Shown: positions 1-8,251, counted from the first letter of the stretch. The stretch: DNA of 48,847 nucleotides from Oscillospiraceae bacterium (GCA_900768995.1 CAAGEZ010000018.1:1-48847); one strand, 5' to 3'. Notes: generated by a model from the letters alone, not told the origin. Made by a program: numbers and translations.

Positions 1-306
1 GATCAGGATTGGAAGGCTGATCAGGGTTAGAGGGCTGATCGGGATTTGTGGGCTGATCAGGATTGGAAGGCTGATCAGGGTTAGAGGGCTGATCGGGATT
101 TGTAGGCTGATCAGGATTAGAGGGCTGATCGGGATTTGTGGGCTGATCAGGATTGGAAGGCTGATCGGGATTGGAAGGCTGATCGGGATTGGAAGGCTGA
201 TCGGGATTGGAAGGCTGATCGGGATTGGAAGGCTGATCAGGATTAGAGGGCTGATCGGGATTGGAAGGCTGATCAGGATTAGAGGGCTGATCAGGATTTG
301 TGGGCT
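1..306 (-). repeat. 17 tandem 18-bp units encoding NPDQP(S/T)
   Basis: Seventeen complete 18-bp units run in perfect register from 1 to 306. Each begins GATC on the plus strand and an 18th is truncated after 307. Each unit encodes six residues, Q-P-(S/T)-N-P-D. Units 1-3 (1-54) and 4-6 (55-108) form a 54-bp higher-order repeat differing by a single base, and units 163-234 are identical copies, so the array has expanded recently. The array probably continues past position 1. It forms a proline-rich extended stalk in the surface protein. Confidence 0.95.
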
Positions 307-1711
307 GATCAGGATCGCCGGAAGAAGGAACCTTATTATAGCCGCTGCCCGTTACCTGATGAACTTCTCCGCCTTGATTAAATGTATTGACGATAACGGA
401 GCCGTCAATATTGTTTACATTATGGAGAGAAGCGTTGGGAGCTACAATAACGCCGCCCCAGTTATCCAATTTAATGTTGCCGTTGTAGCTGCCAAAATTG
501 AAAATAACATTTGCATTGCTGCTGTTCCAGCTTTGAGCATTGAGACTTCCGAGAGTAACATCGCTCATACCGTTGGTCTGGACGTTGATGATAACATTGG
601 AGCCGTTGTTATTGTTCAGAATGTTTCTGAGCCAGCCGTTATTGAAATTATCATTGGAGTTTATCTGGTCAACAGTAGCATTGATAACAACAACATCTTT
701 GCCGGAAATGGAACTGCCGTTTGCGTTGCTGAGAGCTTCGGATACAGTCTGGAAAGGATTGACACCGCCCTGAGCAAAGGTTGTCTCATTGCGGAGAGCC
801 TCACCGTCAGCGGCGATATCTCTGAGATTTGTGCTGATGTCAATTACTTCACCGTCAACCAGTCCACGGATAGTAACAGCATTTATGTCACCGTTAACTT
901 CCATTACCTTAGTCTTGGTCTCGCCGTTTTCTTCGTAAGTGATAATGTATCTGTTGCCTTCAACACGGCATTCCGCATCAAAGCCGAGAACAATGTCATA
1001 TGTGGTGCCTGTGCTTATGCCGAGCTTGGTATCACCCGTGAGATTTTCAAAGCTGTCAACATAGCAGAGGTAATTGTCCGAGCCGTCCTGATTTGTGAGA
1101 TGCTGGGCAACATTTGTGTTGAAAAGGTCAAAGTTTGTCACATAGTTTGTGCAGACATTGCCCTCGATGTGGTTCCCTGTGTTGATAGTGCCGCTGTAAA
1201 TGGCAAAATCTCTGAGAGCATTAAGTCTTTCAAGAAGGCTTTTTGCAGAGTTGCTTCCGTTGACTATATAGGCATTGTCGCCGATCTGAGAGTAATCCGA
1301 AGAGCTTTTAACAGCCTTGTGATTATCGGCAGGAGTTTCACCTTCAGCAGACTGTACAGCAGCATAGCCTGTGCTTTTGACACTTGAACTGTCTGTATCC
1401 GCATTATTTTCGGCATAAACATCAGAGCCGTCATCTTCGTCATCAGCAGCCTGCTCTTCGTCATATGTAGTTGCAATATTGTCAGCATTGTCTCCGTTGG
1501 CCTGCTCATCGCTGCCGCCGTTTTCCTGAACTTCACCGCTGCCATCGCCCTGATTTGTGTCAGAGATGGAAGTGCCTGCCATACCGCCTGTCAGGTCAAT
1601 GGTTTCAGCGGAAACACCGCCGCCCTGGCTGTTGGCTGCAAAAACGGTCAGCGCAAAAGCAAATGCGCTGAGTGACTGGAAAACCTTGCGTTTTTTATCG
1701 TTTGTATTCAT
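1..1711 (-). CDS. Secreted choice-of-anchor A surface protein, 3' end outside window
   Basis: The gene starts at the ATG at 1711-1709, behind an AGGAG about 9 bases upstream, and stays open to position 1, giving 570 residues without a stop. Residues 1-35 look like a signal peptide (basic start, hydrophobic core, VSA before ETID). Residues about 36-130 are acidic and low complexity. The body up to about residue 464 ends with the pattern of choice-of-anchor A adhesin-like domains: NVIFNFGSYNG, then GGVIVAPNA, then NIDGSVIVNTF. The visible C-terminal part is an NPDQP(S/T) repeat stalk. Such proteins are normally wall-anchored adhesins, and an LPXTG or other anchor would lie beyond the window. 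Inferred role: surface binding. The substrate is not visible. A long open frame on the other strand over the same DNA is a shadow. Confidence 0.85.
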   Translation of the reverse strand, partial: MNTNDKKRKVFQSLSAFAFALTVFAANSQGGGVSAETIDLTGGMAGTSISDTNQGDGSGEVQENGGSDEQANGDNADNIATTYDEEQAADDEDDGSDVYAENNADTDSSSVKSTGYAAVQSAEGETPADNHKAVKSSSDYSQIGDNAYIVNGSNSAKSLLERLNALRDFAIYSGTINTGNHIEGNVCTNYVTNFDLFNTNVAQHLTNQDGSDNYLCYVDSFENLTGDTKLGISTGTTYDIVLGFDAECRVEGNRYIITYEENGETKTKVMEVNGDINAVTIRGLVDGEVIDISTNLRDIAADGEALRNETTFAQGGVNPFQTVSEALSNANGSSISGKDVVVINATVDQINSNDNFNNGWLRNILNNNNGSNVIINVQTNGMSDVTLGSLNAQSWNSSNANVIFNFGSYNGNIKLDNWGGVIVAPNASLHNVNNIDGSVIVNTFNQGGEVHQVTGSGYNKVPSSGDPDQPTNPDQPSNPDQPSNPDQPSNPDQPSNPDQPSNPDQPSNPDQPSNPDQPSNPDQPTNPDQPSNPDQPTNPDQPSNPDQPSNPDQPTNPDQPSNPDQPSNPD

Positions 1712-1774
1712 AAGATCGATCTCCTTTTCGGGGTGTGGAAATAAATCAAATTGACATAGTATCCTATGCTATTT

Positions 1775-1803
1775 ATTATAGCATAAATGTATGGAATTGT
1801 CCA
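1775..1803 (-). promoter_or_regulatory. SigA-type promoter of the surface protein gene with an overlapping inverted repeat
   Basis: Read on the minus strand, TGGACA (1798-1803) is followed by a 17-base spacer and a perfect TATAAT (1775-1780). A 7-bp inverted repeat, TATGCTA at 1765-1771 and TAGCATA at 1779-1785, straddles the -10 element and the predicted start of transcription. It could be an operator. The remaining bases 1804-1921 towards the pilT-like gene are AT-rich and show no strong terminator. Confidence 0.7.
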
Positions 1804-1921
1804 GTATTTTCGTGTATTTTTACCTTGCCGGACCAACTTTGTAAAGCTTAACAAAAGCAAACGTTTTCGATATGGCAATTGTTACAATTTGTAATAAAAG
1901 CCTATAAAAATTATAGTTTTA

Positions 1922-2995
1922 TCAGATGTCACCATTCCGATGAAGTTCGATCTTTTTCTTCATCATTTCCGTGTTTGAAGCGTAAAGCACCGCCGTGTCC
2001 TCGGAGATGATACCCTCCGACAAAAGCCTGAAAATCGCAGTATCCATAGTCTGCATACCCTTTGAGGTCTGCATAACAGTCTCGATCTGATGTGTCTTGT
2101 GCTCACGTATCATCGTGCGTATGGCACTGTTGACGGTCATCACTTCAAAAACGGGGTGGAGAGTGCCGTCAATGTCAGGGAGAAGCTGCTGTGAAACCAC
2201 GGCTCTGAGCACCATCGAGAGCTGCATTCTTATCTGATGCTGCTGATTTGTGGGGAACGAGTCGATTATACGGTCAATGGTATTCACAGCGCCAAGGGTG
2301 TGAAGTGTGGACAGCACCAGCTGACCTGTTTCAGCGGCGGTCATAGCAATGCTCATAGTCTCGTTGTCACGCATCTCACCCAGCAGAATGACGTTGGGGG
2401 ACTGCCTTAAAGCTGCTCTCAGAGCGTCTGCATAGCTGTCGGTGTCAATGCCTATCTCACGCTGGCTGATTATGCTCTGCTTGTGCTTGTGGAGAAACTC
2501 GATAGGGTCCTCAATGGTCACGATATGCCCTCTGCGGCGGGAATTTATCCTGTCTATCATACAGGTAAGGGTGGTGGATTTACCGCTTCCCGCAGCGCCT
2601 GTGATAAGGATAATGCCGTTGTTTGCGTCCGCAAGGGACATAATTTCCTCGGGGATATTCAGCGCACTGCTGTCGGGCAGCTCAAAAAGCACGTTTCTGA
2701 GCACCGCCGCAAGAGTGCTTCGCTGTCTGTAAACATTGACTCTGAATCGTCCCACTCCTGCGAATGAAAATGAGAAATCCATTTCCCTGCTCACTTCGTC
2801 GGTCTTTTTGCTTATGTCCGCAAGCCTGAATATCTCGCTTATCATCTTTTCGGCATCTGCGGGCATAACTATCTCGTTGTCCACAGCCATAACGTTTCCG
2901 AACACCTTGAAGCTCACCGCCGTGCCCGAAACGATGAAAATGTCAGATGCACTGAGACTGACAGCTTCTTTCAGTATATCACTTATCGAAGTCAT
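1922..2995 (-). CDS. PilT-family retraction ATPase, second paralogue (PilT2)
   Basis: 357 residues, the usual PilT length. The Walker A motif GAAGSGKST is at about residues 133-141, followed by an Asp box (IEDPIEF), a Walker B region (NVILLGEMRD), a His box (LSTLHT) and AIRTMIREHK, close to the AIRNLIRE motif characteristic of PilT. PilT hexamers power pilus retraction or filament disassembly at the inner face of the membrane. This copy lies far from pilB and pilC and is the last gene of a tight minus-strand run with three small membrane-anchored proteins (3011-4502). It is distinct from the canonical pilT at 18373-19479, which has SIKAMIRDNK in place of the AIRNLIRE motif. The start has AAGGGG upstream. 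Which filament it serves is unknown. Confidence 0.9.
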   Translation of the reverse strand: MTSISDILKEAVSLSASDIFIVSGTAVSFKVFGNVMAVDNEIVMPADAEKMISEIFRLADISKKTDEVSREMDFSFSFAGVGRFRVNVYRQRSTLAAVLRNVLFELPDSSALNIPEEIMSLADANNGIILITGAAGSGKSTTLTCMIDRINSRRRGHIVTIEDPIEFLHKHKQSIISQREIGIDTDSYADALRAALRQSPNVILLGEMRDNETMSIAMTAAETGQLVLSTLHTLGAVNTIDRIIDSFPTNQQHQIRMQLSMVLRAVVSQQLLPDIDGTLHPVFEVMTVNSAIRTMIREHKTHQIETVMQTSKGMQTMDTAIFRLLSEGIISEDTAVLYASNTEMMKKKIELHRNGDI

Positions 2996-3010
2996 AAAAA
3001 TTCCCCTTCC

Positions 3011-3496
3011 TTAAAAACCCTGCCATACGTTCAGCCGCTCTTCCTCATCATCGGAAGCATCATCGGCATAGACCACGGCTTTTCGGGTCATCTCATAGCC
3101 TCCACGTCTGTCAGAGGGATGGCTGTCAACTTTCAGCTCAAGGTATATGTAAGCCCTGTCATCAATGGGAGTTTTGCAGGTAACAGTGTAATATCCGTTT
3201 TCGTTTTCAAGGGTGATAAAATCAAGCTCGCTCACAAGAGCCTCGAAATTCATATCAAAAAGCCCCGAATCCGCAGCGGCGGCAATGCAGCCGTCTATCT
3301 GACTGAGCCGTACTTCCGTTAAATTTTCCGCATCACGGTATTTTGTGAGCCATTCCTCACTTTTTTCCGTAAGCCTGCTTCCTCTGCCCGTGGCGGAAAG
3401 TGCCGCCGTGCCTATGACCGCAAGGGCGATTATGATGAAAACGGAAAGTATGGTGAGAAAGCCCGGAACACGGACGGTCTTTATCCTATCGTTCAT
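3011..3496 (-). CDS. Small single-pass protein, possible minor pseudopilin (PilT2 cluster)
   Basis: 161 residues, not assigned to a named family. A short basic N-terminus (DRIKTVRVPG) precedes one hydrophobic helix beginning FLTILSVFIII, then an extracytoplasmic domain of about 125 residues. The G-F junction and single helix resemble a type III prepilin signal, but residue +5 is Leu where pilins have Glu, as in GspK-type tip pseudopilins. The ATG overlaps the TGA of the preceding gene by four bases, so translation is probably coupled. The gene lies 15 bases before pilT2. Prepilin-like status is inference. It could instead be a plain membrane-anchored protein. Confidence 0.7.
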   Translation of the reverse strand: MNDRIKTVRVPGFLTILSVFIIIALAVIGTAALSATGRGSRLTEKSEEWLTKYRDAENLTEVRLSQIDGCIAAAADSGLFDMNFEALVSELDFITLENENGYYTVTCKTPIDDRAYIYLELKVDSHPSDRRGGYEMTRKAVVYADDASDDEEERLNVWQGF

Positions 3497-4008
3497 TCCG
3501 CTCCCTCACTTTCATCGGCAAAGCTCACGGAATATGGGGAGTAGTAAACTGCTGACTGCTCCACTCTGCCGCCCTCCCACACAAGGCTGATGTCCGAGGT
3601 GATGAGCTGACCGTAGATAAGCCCGTTGCCCTTGCATTCCTCAATGCTTTCGGTGATATATACCGCCGCCGTGCCGTTGTCGGGGGAATATGCGAAAAGC
3701 CCGTCACAGGGTATCACAAAGGACATACTGTCCTCATTTGCCTTTGCGGCATCATTGCCGAAAAGCTCCTCCTCCGCAAGCTCGGTGCTGCCCGAAGCGG
3801 AAAACAGCTCGCACCACGATTCCGCACACGCCACCGCAGCGGCATATGTCCGCTCATTGTCCGCTCTCTGCGCCGCCACAGCAAGTGTCCGAAGCACAGC
3901 GCAGCAGCAAAGCGCAAACACGGGAAGTATTATCGCAGTTTCGATAAAAAACGGGTTTATCCGTATAGCGCCGTTGGAATTTGGTTTTCCGAAAACCGAA
4001 CGTCTCAA
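3493..4008 (-). CDS. Small TadE/pilin-like membrane protein (PilT2 cluster)
   Basis: 171 residues beginning at a TTG codon that overlaps the stop of the upstream gene. AAGGGG lies about 10 bases upstream. The N-terminal segment NPFFIETAIILPVFAL, with a Glu just inside a hydrophobic helix, recalls TadE-type minor pilins. It is followed by an unusual CCCAV run, an Ala/Glu-rich helix and a soluble domain of about 120 residues. Stop-start overlaps on both sides (4005-4008 and 3493-3496) put it in a translationally coupled trio ahead of pilT2. No specific family can be named with confidence. The TadE comparison rests on the helix pattern only. Confidence 0.7.
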   Translation of the reverse strand: MRRSVFGKPNSNGAIRINPFFIETAIILPVFALCCCAVLRTLAVAAQRADNERTYAAAVACAESWCELFSASGSTELAEEELFGNDAAKANEDSMSFVIPCDGLFAYSPDNGTAAVYITESIEECKGNGLIYGQLITSDISLVWEGGRVEQSAVYYSPYSVSFADESEGAE

Positions 4009-4502
4009 GGGTATATCACCCCTTCGGAAATATAAAATTCAGGCTCGGACGAGGGCTGTGCGAAAACGGTCATTTCCTGCCCCGAAGCGGAGCAGGCGGT
4101 TATCTTCACAGTGTCTGCCCCTGAGCTGTATATATATACGCTGTCGGCGGAAAATATGCTCTCGCCCAGCGATTCGCCGCTGCCGTCCCTCACAACGGCT
4201 TCCCAAAGGCTGCCGCTGCGAAGAGTGATAACATCGTCATACCCGTCATTGCGGAATATGACGATTTTGTCAAGAAGTCCGTTTTCGGCGGTGTAAATGC
4301 TGATATCCCCCTCGGCACTTCTCAGGTGATTTGCGGCAAAGCGAGCCGCCCCAAGACACTCCGAGGAGTTTTCATAAGCCGCCCTTATCCTCTTGAAGCA
4401 GCTCACCGCCGTCCACATAAGAGCAAAGGAGGTCACGGCAAATACGGTCATAAGAATAAGGCTGTCAAGGCGTATCCTGATAGCTTTAGGCTTATTGTCC
4501 AT
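4005..4502 (-). CDS. Small single-pass membrane protein, first gene of the PilT2 cluster
   Basis: 165 residues of unrecognised family. A basic N-terminus (MDNKPKAIRIRLDS) is followed by one membrane helix (LILMTVFAVTSFALMWTAV) and a domain of about 125 residues predicted to lie outside the membrane, ending YISEGVIYP. The architecture matches its two neighbours: one N-terminal helix and a small beta-rich domain. Its start has a very strong GAGGAGGTG ribosome site. It begins 33 bases after the stop of pheA, so it may be co-transcribed with pheA, though I see no shared function. Confidence 0.7.
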   Translation of the reverse strand: MDNKPKAIRIRLDSLILMTVFAVTSFALMWTAVSCFKRIRAAYENSSECLGAARFAANHLRSAEGDISIYTAENGLLDKIVIFRNDGYDDVITLRSGSLWEAVVRDGSGESLGESIFSADSVYIYSSGADTVKITACSASGQEMTVFAQPSSEPEFYISEGVIYP

Positions 4503-4535
4503 ATTTTCGCACCTCCTCAGAGAGTATTATTCAAA

Positions 4536-5657
4536 TCAGTACGTTTCCGTAAAATTGCCAAGGAACTTGAAATAACCCATACCCATTTTCAGGTCATCAA
4601 GGAAAGCGGCGACCTTGCGGTTTGTGTATGAGCCGTCGAAATCAAGGAAGATGACCGCTTCAAAATCCTTGCCCGCAACGGTCTTGTTCACTATCTTTTT
4701 CAGGTTGAGACCATATACCGCAAATTTAGTGAGTATTCTGTAAAGTCCTCCGGGGGTATGGGGAACTGAGAAGGAAACGGAGATGGTGTTTGCGTTTTCG
4801 GGAGCGGCAAAGTGCTTTGAGAAGCAGATGAAGCGGGTGTAATTGGGATATGCGTCCGCAGCGTGCTCCTCAACTATTTTCAGCCCGTTCATCTCGGCGC
4901 AGGACTTGGAGCATATGCAGCCGATAGTGTTGTCGGAGCTGTTTTTCACCATTTCAGCCGCAAGAGCGGTGTTGGCATAATCCATAGGTTCGTAGCCGTT
5001 CTTGCTAAGATATACGGAGCACTGTTCAAGAGCCTCACGCTTTGAAAATACCTTTCTCACATCGGCGGGATCGGTCTCAGGCTTCACCGCAAAGCAGTGG
5101 GTTATCTCCACACGGACAATGCTGTTTATGTAAAAATCGTGGCTCGCCATAAGGTCATATGTCTCCGCAATGGAGCCTACGGTGGAGTTTTCAAGGGGGA
5201 GAATGCCGAAATCCGCTCTTCCTCTTTCAACCAGGTCAACAACGTCCTTGAAGCCCACAGCGAAGCGGATAGGCTTGTCCTTGCCGAAAAGCTTCACGCA
5301 GGCAGCCTCGGCATATGCACCCGAAGTTCCCTGGCAGGCAATGACCTGCGCCTTTTCGGGACAGAAAAGCTCGGGCTTTTCGTAAATTTTTCCCCAGGTG
5401 TTCACCTCAGCCTGAACGCACTTGCTTATGTCCATAATTTCCGTGAACATAACTGCCGCAGGGTCAGCCATATGCTCGGGTGAAGCGGCTCTCACACGTT
5501 CTATCACCTGCTGCTCTCTGCCCTCCTGCAAAATGGGGAGGTCGTGCTCTTTCTTGTAAAGGGCAACGCTTTTGCATACCTCCATTCTTTTGAGGAAGAG
5601 CTGGAGCATCTGTCCGTCAATGTCGTTTATTTCTTTTCTCAGGTCATCAAGATTCAT
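4536..5657 (-). CDS. pheA: Bifunctional chorismate mutase/prephenate dehydratase (P-protein)
   Basis: 373 residues in the usual order. An AroQ chorismate mutase domain covers about residues 1-85 (LRKEINDIDGQML). Prephenate dehydratase follows at about 110-285, with GTSGAYAEAA, LPLENSTVGSI and the catalytic TRF in YTRFICF. A C-terminal ACT domain begins at about 295. It makes phenylpyruvate from chorismate for phenylalanine synthesis in the cytoplasm. The ACT domain keeps PGGLY, but the ESRP motif that normally binds the feedback inhibitor phenylalanine reads VNKT here, so allosteric control may differ. The start has GAAAGGAAA upstream. It lies between an orphan gyrB-like gene and the pilT2 cluster. 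Confidence 0.95.
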   Translation of the reverse strand: MNLDDLRKEINDIDGQMLQLFLKRMEVCKSVALYKKEHDLPILQEGREQQVIERVRAASPEHMADPAAVMFTEIMDISKCVQAEVNTWGKIYEKPELFCPEKAQVIACQGTSGAYAEAACVKLFGKDKPIRFAVGFKDVVDLVERGRADFGILPLENSTVGSIAETYDLMASHDFYINSIVRVEITHCFAVKPETDPADVRKVFSKREALEQCSVYLSKNGYEPMDYANTALAAEMVKNSSDNTIGCICSKSCAEMNGLKIVEEHAADAYPNYTRFICFSKHFAAPENANTISVSFSVPHTPGGLYRILTKFAVYGLNLKKIVNKTVAGKDFEAVIFLDFDGSYTNRKVAAFLDDLKMGMGYFKFLGNFTETY

Positions 5658-5707
5658 TATAAGTTTCCTTTCGGTTTATGCTGCTGTAATTGCGGTTTAG
5701 GATATAT

Positions 5708-5758
5708 TTAACTGATATGATATCACATTAACTGATATGATATCAGATTAACTGATAT
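5708..5758. repeat. 20-bp tandem repeat that copies the 3' end of the gyrB-like gene
   Basis: Two 20-bp units (5708-5727 and 5728-5747) differ by one base. A third partial unit (5748-5758) is the stop codon and last codons of the upstream gene. Each unit begins TTAACTGATAT, which on the coding strand ends in a TAA stop. Each full unit also contains the palindrome TGATATGATATCA. The simplest reading is slippage or unequal duplication of the end of the gene into the pheA leader. Confidence 0.85.
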
Positions 5759-7724
5759 CCGCCAGTTCAAGATAAGCACTGCCGTTTTCGGAAATGTAGT
5801 CCTTGCGTCCGTCAAGGTCATTTCCGAGGAGCAGGTCGAACATTTTCGAGGTAGCCTCCGCATCTGCGGGAGTTATCTTGATAAGCCGCCTTGTTTCGGG
5901 GTTCATAGTGGTGAGGGACATCATTTCGGGGTCATTCTCGCCAAGACCTTTTGAGCGGTCGAGCTTGTATTTTTCGTCGCCTATTTTAGCCAGTATCTCA
6001 GTCTTTTCCTTTTCGTCATAAGCAAAATAGGTCATCTTTTTTGTGGTTATCTCAAACAGTGGAGACTCAGCGATATAAACGCAGCCCTGCTCGATAAGGG
6101 TGGGGGTAAGGCGGTACAGCATCGTGAGCACCAGTGTTCTTATCTGGAATCCGTCCACGTCGGCATCGGTACAGATTATGACCTTGTTCCAACGGAAATT
6201 GTCCATAGAGAAGCTTGAAAGCTCCTTGTTGGCCTTTGACTTTACCTCAACGCCGCAGCCCAGAACTTTGATAAGGTCGGTGATGATATCGTTCTTGAAT
6301 ATCTTCTCGTAATCCGCCTTAAGGCAGTTGAGTATCTTTCCACGGATAGGGATAATTGCCTGAAATTCCGCATTTCTTGCGGTCTTGCAGGAGCCTAGAG
6401 CCGAGTCGCCCTCCACGATATAGACCTCACGTCTTGACTTGTCCCTTGTTCGGCAGTCAACGAATTTTTCAACCATATTCGCAAGGTCTATCTGCTTTGT
6501 AAGGCTGTTTTTGGTGTTCGCCCTTATCCTGTCCGCAGATTCTCTCGCACGCTTGTTTATAAGTATCTGGTCTGCAATCTTGTTTGCGTCATCGGGATTT
6601 TCGATGAAATAAACTTCGAGCTGATGCTTTAAAAAGTCCACCATATTTTCATAGATAGACTTGTTGTTTATCGCCTTTTTGGTCTGGTTCTCGTATGATG
6701 TGTATGTGGAAAAGGTCGATGAAATGAGCACAAGGCTGTCGGCAATATCATCGTCCTTGACGGACTTCTCGTTCTTCTGATACTTGTTTGCGGTCTTGAT
6801 GTAGTTGTCGATAGAGGAGCGGAATGCCTGCCTTACGGCTTTCTGAGGGGTTCCGTCATATTCAAGGAAGCTTGAATTGTGGTAATATTCCTGGAAGCTT
6901 ACGGTTTTGGAGAATGTGAATGCGCAGGAAAGCTTCATTTTGTATTCGGGTCTGTCCGCAGCGTCACGTCCCTTTCTCTCGCAGGAGCAGAACTGGAGCG
7001 CCGTGAGATTTTCTTCGCCCACAATCTCTTTGAGATAATCGGTGATGCCGTTTTCGTAGTAATATTCGGTCTCGTCAAAGCCCCCTGTTTCCTTTTCGAT
7101 ACGGAGAACAAATGTGACCTTGGGATTTACCACCGCCTGCTTTTTGAGCACCGACTCAAAATAATCCGCAGGGATATTTATGTCCGTGAAAACCTCTGAA
7201 TCGGGCTTCCATCGGGTCTTTGTACCCGTCTTTTTGGACTTTGCAGGCTCCTTGGAAAGTCCGCCCACGTTTTCGCCCTTTTCAAAATGGAGGTTGTATT
7301 TGTATCCGTCACGGAGAACTTCAACGTCCATATATTCCGAAGCATACTGCGTTGCGCAGGCACCCAGACCGTTGAGACCAAGCGAAAATTCATAGTCATT
7401 GTTGTCATATTTGCCGCCTGCGTAAAGCTCGCAGTAAACAAGCTCCCAGTTCCAGCGCTGTTCGGAGTTGTTGAAGTCAACTGGACAGCCTCGTCCGAAG
7501 TCCTCCACTTCAATGGAGTGGTCAAGGTAGCTTGTGACGATAATTTTGTCGCCGTGACCGTCACGGGCTTCATCTATGGAGTTTGAAACTATCTCAAAAA
7601 CCGAGTGCTTGCAGCCCTCCAGGTCATCGGAGCCGAAAATTACCGCAGGGCGCTTCCTTACTCTGTCCGCACCCTTTAATATGCTGATACTTTCGTTATC
7701 GTAATCTTTTTTCTTTGCGCTCAT
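5748..7724 (-). CDS. Type IIA topoisomerase B subunit (GyrB/ParE-like), unpaired
   Basis: 658 residues. A GHKL ATPase domain comes first (SNSIDEARDG; GRGCPVD; FSLGLNGLGA), then the transducer domain and a TOPRIM domain with VEGDSALGS and DADVDG. In the family this subunit binds ATP and carries the metal-binding part of the DNA cleavage site. It needs an A subunit (GyrA/ParC) to cut DNA. That gene usually follows directly, but here pheA follows, so the partner must be elsewhere. DNA cleavage and ATPase motifs all look intact. I cannot tell from sequence whether it is the main gyrase or an accessory topoisomerase. The phrase GSCKTARNAEF in place of the usual GSAKQGRDR-type motif suggests the divergent clostridial branch. 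Confidence 0.9.
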   Translation of the reverse strand: MSAKKKDYDNESISILKGADRVRKRPAVIFGSDDLEGCKHSVFEIVSNSIDEARDGHGDKIIVTSYLDHSIEVEDFGRGCPVDFNNSEQRWNWELVYCELYAGGKYDNNDYEFSLGLNGLGACATQYASEYMDVEVLRDGYKYNLHFEKGENVGGLSKEPAKSKKTGTKTRWKPDSEVFTDINIPADYFESVLKKQAVVNPKVTFVLRIEKETGGFDETEYYYENGITDYLKEIVGEENLTALQFCSCERKGRDAADRPEYKMKLSCAFTFSKTVSFQEYYHNSSFLEYDGTPQKAVRQAFRSSIDNYIKTANKYQKNEKSVKDDDIADSLVLISSTFSTYTSYENQTKKAINNKSIYENMVDFLKHQLEVYFIENPDDANKIADQILINKRARESADRIRANTKNSLTKQIDLANMVEKFVDCRTRDKSRREVYIVEGDSALGSCKTARNAEFQAIIPIRGKILNCLKADYEKIFKNDIITDLIKVLGCGVEVKSKANKELSSFSMDNFRWNKVIICTDADVDGFQIRTLVLTMLYRLTPTLIEQGCVYIAESPLFEITTKKMTYFAYDEKEKTEILAKIGDEKYKLDRSKGLGENDPEMMSLTTMNPETRRLIKITPADAEATSKMFDLLLGNDLDGRKDYISENGSAYLELADIS

Positions 7725-7756
7725 TTTGCTGTGATTTTTCCTTTCAATCGTTATAG

Positions 7757-8251
7757 TTATATATTTACAGTATTTACTTCATTCCCGTGCTCCCGAATGA
7801 GCCGTACAAGGTCATCTGCGCCGAGCCACAGGGTAGCGGTGTTGTCATTGGGGTGAACCCCTATCATATTTCCCTCAAACTCAGCGTCAAGGAAGAATAT
7901 GACACGGTGCAACGGGTCATTCAAAAGTCCCATAGGTGTCACCGAACCCGGTGTCAGGTACATATATTCCATAAGGTCGTCGGCAGATGCAAAGGACAGA
8001 TTTCTCAGCCCGTTCTGCTTCCGAAATTCTTTCAGGTCAACACGCTTTTCGCCCCTTACCGTGATAAGGTAATAGTTCCGCTTTTTATCGTCTCTTACAA
8101 GGAGATTTTTGGCCTCCCATTCAGGGTGTGGGAGGTCGATCTCACTCAGCTCCTCCATATTGAAAACAGCCTTGTGTTCAGCCTTTTCATAGGGAATGCC
8201 CTTGGCGGTGAGATATTCGTATATTTCCTTTTTATCCATCGTCAGGCTCAT
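7757..8251 (-). CDS. ProX/YbaK-type prolyl-tRNA deacylase domain protein
   Basis: 164 residues with the fold pattern of the ProXp/PrdX family: IPYEKAEHKAVF, then KNLLVRDDKKRNYYL, GEKRVDLKEF and GSVTPMGLLND. These free-standing editing enzymes hydrolyse mischarged alanyl-tRNA(Pro) and belong to the YbaK/INS domain superfamily. The conserved Lys (AKNLLVRD) and the GSVTP loop are present. The ATG overlaps the TGA of the preceding gene. Which mischarged tRNA it edits is inferred from family membership alone. Confidence 0.88.
   Translation of the reverse strand: MSLTMDKKEIYEYLTAKGIPYEKAEHKAVFNMEELSEIDLPHPEWEAKNLLVRDDKKRNYYLITVRGEKRVDLKEFRKQNGLRNLSFASADDLMEYMYLTPGSVTPMGLLNDPLHRVIFFLDAEFEGNMIGVHPNDNTATLWLGADDLVRLIREHGNEVNTVNI

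Noticed and set aside
1..306. CRISPR-like regular repeats
   Set aside because: Units are contiguous 18-mers with no unique spacers, and all are in frame with the protein.
359..1387. A 342-codon plus-strand open frame over the surface protein gene
   Set aside because: It is antisense to a gene with signal peptide, ribosome site and domain pattern. Its protein has no recognisable motif and starts inside the repeat boundary without a ribosome site.
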